A stretch of 64,000 nt of DNA from Bacteroidota bacterium (GTDB taxonomy: Bacteria > Bacteroidota > Bacteroidia > Chitinophagales > LD1): assembly GCA_016715625.1 (NCBI GenBank), contig JADJZU010000010.1, positions 77,227 through 141,226 on the forward strand, written 5' to 3'. Position numbers and translations under genes: made by a program. This document shows, piece after piece, positions 28,566 through 36,857 of the stretch. The number at the start of each line of letters is the position of its first letter. The first letter of the stretch is position 1. The notes under the pieces are model-generated. The model was given only the letters and a program-made list of their open reading frames with translations, did no database searches and was not told the origin of the DNA.

Positions 28566-29411
28566 ATGGCTTCCACAGATGAATTAAAACGCATTGCTTC
28601 ACAGGTAAGAAGAGATATTGTTCGCATGGTTCATGCCGTCAACAGCGGTCATCCGGGGGGCTCCATGGGCTGCACCGAATATTTCGTGGCTTTGTATTTT
28701 GAGGTGATGAACCACAACAAAAACTTCAGCATGGACGCTGCCAATGAAGATGTATTTTACCTCAGCAACGGCCACATTAGTCCGGTTTGGTACAGCGTAT
28801 TGGCACATGCCGGTTACTTTGATAAAAATGAGTTGGCTACTTTTCGTAAGTTGAATACAAGGCTGCAGGGTCACCCGACTACGCATGAACATTTGCCGGG
28901 CATTCGTGCAGCTTCCGGTTCACTGGGGCAGGGGATGAGTATGGCCATTGGCACAGCTCTTTCTAAAAAACTAAATGGCGATAATTCCATTGTTTATTCG
29001 CTGCATGGCGATGGCGAATTTCAGGAAGGTCAAATCTGGGAGGCACTCATGTTTGCTCCGCACAATAAAGTAGATAACCTGATATGCACCATCGACTATA
29101 ACAATGCGCAGATTGATGGTACCTGCGACCAGGTATTAAGTCACCGCGACCTCAAAGCTAAGGTGGAAGCCTTTGGCTGGGATGTACTGGAACTAAAAGA
29201 AGGGAACAACATGCAGGCGGTGGTTGATATTTTGAAAGAGGCAAAATCAAGAACCGGAAGAGGTAAGCCCGTGTTTATCATCCTGCACACATTGATGGGT
29301 TATGGGGTAGACTTTATGCAAGGCGGACATAAATGGCATGGAGTAGCGCCAAACGATGCTCAGTTGGCGCAAGCACTCGCTCAATTGGAAGAAACGCTGG
29401 GCGATTACTAA
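28566..29411 (+). CDS. transketolase N-terminal subunit
   Basis: Thiamine-diphosphate-binding half of a two-gene transketolase (pentose-phosphate pathway). Visible: VNSGHPGGSMGCTEYFVALY, GHISPVWYSVLAHAGYF, GIRAASGSLGQGMSMAIGTA, and the ThDP/Mg motif SLHGDGEFQEGQIWEALMFA with DYNNAQIDG. 281 residues, complete. Start ATG 28566 gives MASTDELKRIASQ. Its C-terminal partner lies at 33917, 4.5 kb away, instead of directly downstream. Stop overlaps the convergent sulfatase by 4 bp. Confidence 0.9.
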   Translation: MASTDELKRIASQVRRDIVRMVHAVNSGHPGGSMGCTEYFVALYFEVMNHNKNFSMDAANEDVFYLSNGHISPVWYSVLAHAGYFDKNELATFRKLNTRLQGHPTTHEHLPGIRAASGSLGQGMSMAIGTALSKKLNGDNSIVYSLHGDGEFQEGQIWEALMFAPHNKVDNLICTIDYNNAQIDGTCDQVLSHRDLKAKVEAFGWDVLELKEGNNMQAVVDILKEAKSRTGRGKPVFIILHTLMGYGVDFMQGGHKWHGVAPNDAQLAQALAQLEETLGDY

Positions 29412-31051
29412 AAAGCAAAGGTGGTTTTGCCTTGCTCATCTTTGTAGACGTAGTTCACCACGCGGGGCCACAAGGGTGCCACCATGTCATTCTCCCATTG
29501 ATTAATCTCCTTTGTAAGTTCTTTTACCACCCAGGGTTCGGTGGTATACAGGTTATTTTGCTCGATGCTATCGGCTGTTACGCGATATAGAAAATTTTGC
29601 CCGTCAAATTCGTTGAGCATCATTTTCCACTCACCTTTTCTTACCGCTTTATTGAATTCGCTTCGCCAGAATAGCTTTTCATGCGGAGCATTTTTGTTGG
29701 TTCCCGTGGCGCAAGGCATCAGATTGGCCCCATCAAAGGTTCTGTCTGCGGGCAATTCAACACAAATCACCGCGGCAATCGTAGCAAATACATCCAGCGA
29801 CATCACCGGATGATGTACCACGGTATGTGCCGGGATATGATTTTTCCAGTGCATCATAAACGGCACGCGAATGCCACCTTCAAAGTTGGTGAGCTTACCC
29901 CCGCGAAAAGGGGCATTATCCGTGCTGCCATTGTAAACCGCACCCCCATTGTCGCTTAAGAAAATGATGAGGGTATTTTCCATAAGCCCCTGCGATTCCA
30001 CGTAGTTCATCAGCCGACCTACTTCATCATCCAGATTTTTAATCATAGCCGCGTAGGTGCGTTTTACGGGGTCGGTGATATGGGCAAATTGTTCGTAGTA
30101 TTTTTTCTGGGCTTGCAGCGGAGCGTGAGGAGCATTGTAAGGCAAATACAAAAAGAACGGATTGTTTTTGCTTCGCTCTATAAAGGAAATGGCCTCGTTG
30201 GTCAGTGCATCGGTCAGGTATTTATCTTCTTCCATGCGCTCGCAGCAGTTGCGTAAAATAGCGCAGTTGCCTTGTCTTCCTTCTGCTGTTTTCCACTGAT
30301 GTAAATCCATAAAATCACTCTTCACCGGCCGGCTGATGATGGCGGTGTCTTTTCGTTCGGCATACATGGTAAAGGCTTCGTAGAACCCATACTGGTAATC
30401 GAATCCACGGGCACAGGGTTTGGCAAAGTCTGCAGCACCCAGATGCCATTTGCCAATTATACCTGTGGTGTAGTCATACTTTTTTAGTAATTCGGCCAGG
30501 GTAATCTCAGAGGGTGGCAATCCTTGCCTCAGGCGCTCCTCCACTTCAGGAACTTCCTTGGTTTTAATAGGCGACAGCGGTTTAAACCGGGGCAGAATTT
30601 TGAATCCATAATACTCTGCCATGTTTTTCAAGTAGCGGTGATTCGGCTGAAACTCGTGTCCGAACCTTTGCTGATAACGTCCGGTGAGCAAGCCGGCACG
30701 CGAAGGAGAGCAAACCGGAGAAGAGATATAACCTTCGGTAAACGTAACTCCGTTCATCCCCAGGCGGTCGAGGTTTGGCGTGGAAATATGGGTGTTGCCA
30801 TAAAGCGAGATATCGGTTTGGCCTAAATCATCGGCCAAAATGAGAATAATGTTCGGGCGATTGTATTTGGAAAGATCCGATACTTTTTCCGACAAATACA
30901 CCTGCTTTCCCTGAATCAATTTTTCATCGAAGTATATCTTGAATTTATCGCTTTCAAAGTTTTTCCATAGAAAGGCAGAGCAAATCCCACACACCAATAC
31001 AAGCAACCCCAATACCGGTGCAATTCTGTTTTTTATGAGTTTATCAAGCAT
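29408..31051 (-). CDS. arylsulfatase-type sulfatase, membrane-anchored
   Basis: Type I sulfatase, 547 residues. N-terminal hydrophobic anchor (APVLGLLVLVCGICSAFLW). RPNIILILADDLGQTDISLY supplies the metal aspartates. SPVCSPSRAGLLTGRYQQR contains the C-x-P-S-R motif whose cysteine is matured to formylglycine. GIIGKWHLG and FLYLPYNAPHAPL are further family blocks. It hydrolyses sulfate esters, probably of polysaccharides, in the periplasm. No anSME gene is visible in the window. A -7-like TACTTTCG ends 3 nt before ATG. Confidence 0.9.
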   Translation of the reverse strand: MLDKLIKNRIAPVLGLLVLVCGICSAFLWKNFESDKFKIYFDEKLIQGKQVYLSEKVSDLSKYNRPNIILILADDLGQTDISLYGNTHISTPNLDRLGMNGVTFTEGYISSPVCSPSRAGLLTGRYQQRFGHEFQPNHRYLKNMAEYYGFKILPRFKPLSPIKTKEVPEVEERLRQGLPPSEITLAELLKKYDYTTGIIGKWHLGAADFAKPCARGFDYQYGFYEAFTMYAERKDTAIISRPVKSDFMDLHQWKTAEGRQGNCAILRNCCERMEEDKYLTDALTNEAISFIERSKNNPFFLYLPYNAPHAPLQAQKKYYEQFAHITDPVKRTYAAMIKNLDDEVGRLMNYVESQGLMENTLIIFLSDNGGAVYNGSTDNAPFRGGKLTNFEGGIRVPFMMHWKNHIPAHTVVHHPVMSLDVFATIAAVICVELPADRTFDGANLMPCATGTNKNAPHEKLFWRSEFNKAVRKGEWKMMLNEFDGQNFLYRVTADSIEQNNLYTTEPWVVKELTKEINQWENDMVAPLWPRVVNYVYKDEQGKTTFAF

Positions 31052-31120
31052 GTCCGAAAGTAAAAAAAATCACTTCCTGCAATTTTGAGAATTATTGGCC
31101 TACATTCCGTTTCCACAAAG

Positions 31121-32503
31121 ATGTGCAACAACATTTTTTACCGCTGTCTGTTCCTTTGCATGTGCTGTTTAGGAGTGCAGGTCATGTATGCGCAACAATC
31201 ACAGGTATACAAGCCCACCGTAAGCCGCGTATTGTTTTTGCTTGATGTATCGGGAAGCATGAAAGAAGATTGGAATGGTCGGAAGAAATTTGATGTAGCC
31301 AAAGAGTTATTGTATAAGCTGATCGATTCTGTCGAAAAGAAGAACCCGAATGTGCAGTTTGGTGTTCGGGCGTTTGGGTATCAAAGTCCGCGAGCCGACC
31401 GCAATTGCAAAGACAGTAAACTATTAGTGCCCTTTGCTAAAAATAATGCAGCAAACATTCAGCTTGCACTGCAGAAAATATCACCCCAGGGCATGACGCC
31501 CATTGCATATTCTTTACTCCAGGCACCGGCCGATTTTCCTGCCGATTCCAAAAGCCTGAACTCCATTATCATTATTACTGATGGCAATGAAAACTGCGAT
31601 GGAAATCCTTGTAGCAGTTCTCAACAGTTGATTGAAAAAAGAATCACTGTCCGTCCCTTTATTGTTGGGCTCAGTGTAGGCGAGAAGAATGCAGAAAAAT
31701 TTAAATGCATCGGTACATTCCTCGATACCCAAACGGATTCGGCCTTTTATAACACCGTGGGGGTAATTATTAAACAAACACTGAATACGACTACCACGCA
31801 GATTAATCTGCTGGATGCAAATGCACAACCTACCGTCACCAATATTCCATTCACGCTCTACGACCATGCCAGCCGAAAAATGCTTTACAACTTCATTCAT
31901 ACCTTAAATGAAAAAGGGAATCCGGACACACTCTATCTGGATCCCGTGGGCGTATATGATATAGAGCTTCATACCATACCGGCTATCCGAAAAGAGAACG
32001 TGGAACTGACAGCCGGCAAGCACAATATTATAGCTGTCGATGTGCCGCTTGCTCCCTTCAGTCTGTCCTGTTTGCAAGCGAATTATAGTAACAACGATGC
32101 CCAGTTGGTGATGCGTTCCCCCGCGCAAAAAATGCTGAATGTGCAGGACTTAAATACCACGGAGAATTATTTAAAAGGGGACTTTAGGTTACAGTTATTA
32201 ACCACTCCTCCGGTAACCTCCGATACCAGTTTACAGGCCTTTGCTGACAACACCTGGATGGTTTCTCATTATGGCACTTTATCGATTATGAGTGAACGCA
32301 GTTGCCTGGCCAGTATCTATGCCGGTAAAAAAATGGTGGAGCGGGTGGAATGGAAAGGAAAAACGATGAACAGAAAATTGCAGCCCGGTAAATATCGTAT
32401 CGTATATAAGCCAACAGATAGCTACGAAAGCGAAACTACCCGCACCCGCACTTTTGAAATCATAGAAGGTCAAAATACGGTGTTAAACCTTCAAGAGCCA
32501 TGA
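31121..32503 (+). CDS. exported von Willebrand factor A-domain protein
   Basis: Signal peptide near LFLCMCCLGVQVMYAQQ. A vWA domain begins RVLFLLDVSGSMKEDWNG (MIDAS DxSxS) and has the later MIDAS residues in IITDGNENCDGN. Following ~240 residues are beta-rich and conserved with the next gene (INLLDANAQPT, GVYDIELHT, QPGKYRIVYKPTD). The vWA fold binds metal and protein ligands. It overlaps the next start by ATGA, so it is translationally coupled to its paralogue. Start ATG 31121 is preferred; the upstream in-frame codon at 31085 would add 12 residues before the signal peptide. Confidence 0.8.
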   Translation: MCNNIFYRCLFLCMCCLGVQVMYAQQSQVYKPTVSRVLFLLDVSGSMKEDWNGRKKFDVAKELLYKLIDSVEKKNPNVQFGVRAFGYQSPRADRNCKDSKLLVPFAKNNAANIQLALQKISPQGMTPIAYSLLQAPADFPADSKSLNSIIIITDGNENCDGNPCSSSQQLIEKRITVRPFIVGLSVGEKNAEKFKCIGTFLDTQTDSAFYNTVGVIIKQTLNTTTTQINLLDANAQPTVTNIPFTLYDHASRKMLYNFIHTLNEKGNPDTLYLDPVGVYDIELHTIPAIRKENVELTAGKHNIIAVDVPLAPFSLSCLQANYSNNDAQLVMRSPAQKMLNVQDLNTTENYLKGDFRLQLLTTPPVTSDTSLQAFADNTWMVSHYGTLSIMSERSCLASIYAGKKMVERVEWKGKTMNRKLQPGKYRIVYKPTDSYESETTRTRTFEIIEGQNTVLNLQEP

Positions 32504-33899
32504 ACCCCCAATATCCATATCGAAAAAAAGGAAGGCAACGCTGGCGAACTATCGCCCTGTTTTGTAGTTGTTGGCTTCTGCTATCCACCACGTTTGCGCA
32601 AGAAAAAACCAAAATCCTTTTTTTACTTGATGCCTCCCTCAGTATGAAAAACGAATGGAAAGGCGGCACAAAATGGACCACTGCTACCAACGCTTTAATG
32701 GAAATTGCTGATAGCATTTCCGGTATTGCAGACGCGGAAATGGGATTGCGCGTTTTTGGTCACCTGTATCCGGAACCGGATAAAAACTGCCGCGACACCC
32801 GTCTCGAAGTGCCGTTCGATACCGGAAACATCCTGAAGCTAAAGAAGAAGCTCGGGGAACTTAGGCCCAAAGGAATTACCCCACTCGTCTATTCGATTGA
32901 GAAATGTGCTACCGATTTTGGGCCCACCTATGCCAAGAAAATACTCATCATCATCACAGACGGTGAGGATGCCTGCAACCGCGACCCTGTTCGCTTCAAA
33001 AAATTCTGGAAGAAAATAGGGTAGTGCTTCGTCCGTTTATTATAGGGATGAATTTGCAGGCGAATGTGTTTCAGCAGATGAACTGCATGGGAAAAGTGAT
33101 CAATACCTCCAACCGAGAGGAGTTTACTACTGCGCTCAACACCTCCGTATTGGAATCTATTTCAAAAACCACCTTGCAGGTAAATTTGAATGATGCAGCC
33201 GGCAAACCTACCGAAACCGATGTAAATATGAGTTTCTATGACTCGGAAACGGATGTGCTGATGTATGATTTTTACCATTCCCTAAATGCCCGCGGATTAC
33301 CCGACACGCTGGCTGTTTCACCGGTGTTTACATACCAATTATTGGTTCACACGGTGCCGCCCATCGTAAAGGATAGCATCGTATTAAAGCGAAATGCACA
33401 TAACATCATTCGGGTAGCTGCACCGCAGGGTTTCTTAAATTTTCAGCTACAAGGCAGCACCTCACAAGTGCACGCTACCGACCGCATCAAGTGCCTCATT
33501 CACCGACCCGGTAATAGCGAAACTATACAGGTGCAGCGTATCAATACACGCGAAAAATATCTCACCGGTACCTATGATCTGGAAGTGCTTACACTCCCTC
33601 GGTTAGAAATCAAAAACATAAAGATTGGTCAAAGTAAAACCACCGATGTGCTTATACCTGCTCCCGGTATTTTGACCATCAATAAAAGTTTTGAAGCCTA
33701 CGGAGGAATATTTATGGTAGAGAACGGAGCTATGAAAAAAATTTATGATTTGCATTTAAAAGAAAAGCAGGAAACCATTGCCATTCAACCCGGTAAATAC
33801 CATATCGTGTATCGATCCAAAAACGCCCGCACTATCCACACCAGTGTAGATAAAGAATTCGAGATACAGAGTGGCGGAAGTTTAAGTTTGAAGCTCTAA
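32500..33899 (+). CDS. second vWA-domain protein, paralogue (one frameshift)
   Basis: Signal peptide WRTIALFCSCWLLLSTTFAQ. MIDAS in KILFLLDASLSMKNEWKGG (DASLS) and ILIIITDGEDACN. The C-terminal domain parallels the upstream gene: LQVNLNDAAGKPTETDV, FTYQLLVHTVPP, IQPGKYHIVYRSK. The frame breaks near 33005: RFKKFWKKIG-stop should read RFKKILEENRVVLRPF if one A is restored in an A-run, a typical sequencing indel. With that correction about 466 residues. Directly followed by the transketolase C-terminal gene. Confidence 0.8.
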
Positions 33900-33916
33900 A
33901 CCACAACTACTATTTT

Positions 33917-34873
33917 ATGGCATTAGCGGATTATATTTCTACAGGAAAAAAAGATACGCGTTCCGGTTTTGGGGCCGGCATGTTGGCTTTGGGCAGAAGC
34001 AACCCCAATGTGGTGGCACTATGTGCCGATCTGGTAGGTTCCCTGAAGTTGGATGATTTTATAAAAGAATTTCCCGAGCGGTTTGTGCAATGCGGTGTGG
34101 CCGAAGCGAATATGATAGGTGTGGCTGCCGGCATGACGGTGGGCGGGAAAATCCCATTTGCCACCACCTTCGCCAACTTTGCCACCGGCAGAGTGTACGA
34201 TCAGATTCGCCAGAGTGTAGCATATAGCGGTAAAAACGTAAAAATAGGGGCTTCACATGCCGGTCTTACGCTCGGTGAAGATGGTGCCACTCACCAGATA
34301 TTGGAAGATATAGGTCTTATGCAAATGCTGCCCGGCATGGTGGTGATTAACCCTTGCGATTACAATCAGACAAAAGAAGCTACAATTGCTGCCGGAGAAT
34401 ATGTAGGCCCTGTGTATTTGCGATTTGGTCGTCCGGCATGGCCCATTTTTATGCCGGAAGGAAGTTTCCAAATTGGTAAAGCCATTGTGATGAATGAGGG
34501 GAAAGATGTGAGCATTTTTGCCACCGGGCATTTGGTTTGGAAAGCTCTGGAAGCTGCTCGTCTATTGGAAGCGGAAGGGCTTTCTGTAGAACTCATCAAT
34601 ATCCACACCATTAAGCCTTTAGATGAAGAGGCTATACTTAAATCAGTATCTAAAACCAAGTGTGCTGTGGTTTGCGAGGAGCATAATCGCATTGGCGGAC
34701 TCGGTTCAGCTATTGCCACTTTAGTTTCGGCACAGCAACCGGTGCCGCTGGAGTTTGTAGCGGTAAATGATTCATTTGGCGAGAGTGGAACTCCCGATCA
34801 ACTGTTGGCCAAATACGGGTTAGACACACCAAATGTGGTGGATGCCGTTAAGAAAGTGCTCAAGAGAAAATAG
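33917..34873 (+). CDS. transketolase C-terminal subunit
   Basis: Pyrimidine-binding and C-terminal domains of the split transketolase, 318 residues. Visible: RSGFGAGMLALGRSNPNVVA, RFVQCGVAEANMIGVAAGM (catalytic Glu), GASHAGLTLGEDGATHQ, and PLEFVAVNDSFGESGTPDQL. Intact. Forms a heterodimeric enzyme with the product at 28566. The two halves are separated by the sulfatase and vWA genes. Confidence 0.9.
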   Translation: MALADYISTGKKDTRSGFGAGMLALGRSNPNVVALCADLVGSLKLDDFIKEFPERFVQCGVAEANMIGVAAGMTVGGKIPFATTFANFATGRVYDQIRQSVAYSGKNVKIGASHAGLTLGEDGATHQILEDIGLMQMLPGMVVINPCDYNQTKEATIAAGEYVGPVYLRFGRPAWPIFMPEGSFQIGKAIVMNEGKDVSIFATGHLVWKALEAARLLEAEGLSVELINIHTIKPLDEEAILKSVSKTKCAVVCEEHNRIGGLGSAIATLVSAQQPVPLEFVAVNDSFGESGTPDQLLAKYGLDTPNVVDAVKKVLKRK

Positions 34874-34923
34874 GTTTTAAACCTTTCTTTTCTGCCTTAG
34901 TCACATCTGCACAATCACCACCC

Positions 34924-35487
34924 ATGACCGATAAAGAGCTTCTTGAATTATTCCATTCCGGTAGGCGTGAAAAGGCGTTTACCGTATTGGTAGAAACCTA
35001 CCAGCAACGTGTATACTATCACATTCGCAGAATGCTCCAGAGCCACGATGATACGCTCGATGTAATGCAAAACACCTTTATTAAAGTTTGGAACGGGCTC
35101 GATAATTTTCGGGCCGATTCGCAGCTATTTACCTGGGTATACAGAATTGCTACCAACGAAACCATCACGTTTATTAATTCCAGAAACAGAAAGGCCACCA
35201 TCCGTTTTGATATGGCAGATAAGGAAGAGGAGGAATCGAGCTATTCCCCTTCCAATTATATAAAAGGCGATAGCCATCCGGTGGATGGTGACGCTATTCA
35301 GCAAAGATTGCAACTTGCTATTGAGTCGTTGCCTGAAAAGCAAAAACTGGTATTCAATCTTCGGTATTATGATGAAATGCCTTATGAGCAAATGAGTGAA
35401 ATCCTGGGCACCAGCGAAGGGGCATTGAAAGCCAGCTATCACCATGCTGCCCAGAAAATTGAAAAATTTTTGTTGGCGAAGGATTAA
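34924..35487 (+). CDS. ECF-type RNA polymerase sigma factor
   Basis: 187 residues, sigma-70 region 2 (YYHIRRMLQSHDDTLDVMQN, TFIKVWNGLDNFR, TWVYRIATNETI) and region 4 (SLPEKQKLVFNLRYYDEMPY, LGTSEGALKASYHHAAQKI). Directs transcription of an envelope or stress regulon. It heads a unit with a membrane protein (35522) that probably acts as anti-sigma and a Spy-like periplasmic protein (36291). Confidence 0.9.
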   Translation: MTDKELLELFHSGRREKAFTVLVETYQQRVYYHIRRMLQSHDDTLDVMQNTFIKVWNGLDNFRADSQLFTWVYRIATNETITFINSRNRKATIRFDMADKEEEESSYSPSNYIKGDSHPVDGDAIQQRLQLAIESLPEKQKLVFNLRYYDEMPYEQMSEILGTSEGALKASYHHAAQKIEKFLLAKD

Positions 35488-35521
35488 ACCTTTAAGTGTC
35501 CTACAAGTCACAAGCAGCGAT

Positions 35522-36250
35522 ATGGAAACAAGAGAACATTGGGTAAGTGAATTAAAGGAGATAGCTCCGCTGCTTTCTACCTTGCAACGAACGAATTACT
35601 TCTCGGCACCCGAAGGTTATTTTGAAGCATTTGGTCTCCAGATGATAGAATTGGTGGAGCAAGAAGTGGCGGTGGCAAAGTCGGAGTTAGACGCGCTACA
35701 AAAATCTTTGCAGCAGCAAGTGCCGGCAGGTTATTTCAATCATTTTTCCGGGGATGTTCTGCGGAAAATTAAGGCGGAGGAAATTCATTCACTGGCACCT
35801 ACACTTGCCAAAATACCGAAGAAGCAATCCTTCGAAGTTCCGGCAGGTTATTTTCAAGAGTTTCCGCAGCAGATGTTGCGTCAGGTAAGTCAAACAGACA
35901 AAGCACCGGCTGTTCCATCCTGGTGGGATGCTTGGAACGAAGCGATAGAAAAAGCCGTGCAGTTTTTATTCAGACCCCAGTATACACTGGCTTTTGCAGG
36001 AACGGCATCTATGATAGTCATTGGTTCCCTGTTTTTTCTGCAAATACAAGAACAACAGTGCCGTGATTTTTATTGTCAACTCGAAAAAGTAACCGATGAA
36101 GAGTTGAATGCATATTTTGAAGACCATGCCGATGAGTTTGAGCAAAGCATGCTTGATGTTTCAGCTAACGAATCACAGCCATTAAACTTTGAATCAGCAG
36201 ATTTACATCAACTCAGCGACCGAGACTTAGACGAAGCCATATTAGATTAA
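35522..36250 (+). CDS. membrane protein, probable anti-sigma factor
   Basis: One transmembrane helix in the middle-to-late part (AFAGTASMIVIGSLFFLQI). The cytoplasmic part has three PxGYFxxF repeats (APEGYFEAF, VPAGYFNHF, VPAGYFQEF). The C-terminus is acidic. This layout, 34 bp after an ECF sigma gene, is the usual Bacteroidota anti-sigma pair. No zinc (ZAS) motif is visible, so the mechanism is not classical. Start at ATG 35522. Confidence 0.7.
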   Translation: METREHWVSELKEIAPLLSTLQRTNYFSAPEGYFEAFGLQMIELVEQEVAVAKSELDALQKSLQQQVPAGYFNHFSGDVLRKIKAEEIHSLAPTLAKIPKKQSFEVPAGYFQEFPQQMLRQVSQTDKAPAVPSWWDAWNEAIEKAVQFLFRPQYTLAFAGTASMIVIGSLFFLQIQEQQCRDFYCQLEKVTDEELNAYFEDHADEFEQSMLDVSANESQPLNFESADLHQLSDRDLDEAILD

Positions 36251-36290
36251 GCCGCGAGCTATATTTTTTATAACTAAAATCAAACTAAAA

Positions 36291-36776
36291 ATGAAAACAG
36301 TAACAATGAAATGGAAAACAATTTGGACAGTTGTAGCGCTTGCTATCACTACCATTGTTGTAGCGCAACCTCCACAGGCAGGCGGAGCGCAACGGGCCGA
36401 TAAAATTGAGGCTCTTCGAGTAGCATTTATTTCACAGCAGTTGGATTTGACCCCCGCTGAAGCACAAAAGTTTTGGCCTGTTTACAATCAGTATCATGCC
36501 GATGTAAAAGCATTGCGCCAGAATTTTAAAATGCCCGAGGGTCAAAACCCCAACGCAGAGCAGCAGTTGGACTTTGAACAAAAGAAACTAGACCTTAAGA
36601 AAAAGTATAAAGTGCAGTTTGAGGGATGTTTGGGCAAAGAGAAGGTAAATCGATTATACGGCCTCGAAGATGATTTTAGAAAGAAAATGCAAGACTTGAA
36701 AGAACAGCGGCAGCAAAACGGTAATGGTCCAAGAGGCGGAGGCCAGGGCGGCCCACGTCCGGGTGGTCCCAGATAA
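36291..36776 (+). CDS. Spy/CpxP-like periplasmic protein
   Basis: Signal peptide MKTVTMKWKTIWTVVALAIT then VVAQ. Core KIEALRVAFISQQLDLTPAE and AQKFWPVYNQYHADVKALR match LTPAEAxKFWPxYxxY Spy-like proteins found beside ECF sigma genes. It ends in a Gly/Pro/Arg-rich tail (GPRGGGQGGPRPGGPR), probably disordered. Likely a stress chaperone or sensor in the sigma unit. Followed by a terminator. Confidence 0.8.
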   Translation: MKTVTMKWKTIWTVVALAITTIVVAQPPQAGGAQRADKIEALRVAFISQQLDLTPAEAQKFWPVYNQYHADVKALRQNFKMPEGQNPNAEQQLDFEQKKLDLKKKYKVQFEGCLGKEKVNRLYGLEDDFRKKMQDLKEQRQQNGNGPRGGGQGGPRPGGPR

Positions 36777-36802
36777 TTTCAACGTAAGTTTATAAGGGTG
36801 GA

Positions 36803-36832
36803 GAGTCGGGTGCTTGCATCCGGCTCTTTTTT
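36803..36832 (+). terminator. intrinsic terminator of the sigma-factor operon
   Basis: GAGTCGGGTGC (36803-36813) pairs with GCATCCGGCTC (36816-36826, two G-T wobbles) around a TT loop, followed by six T. It shows that the next gene starts after 36832, not at the in-frame codon at 36798. Confidence 0.8.
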
Positions 36833-36857
36833 ATTCATAATCGGCAACATTATATTT

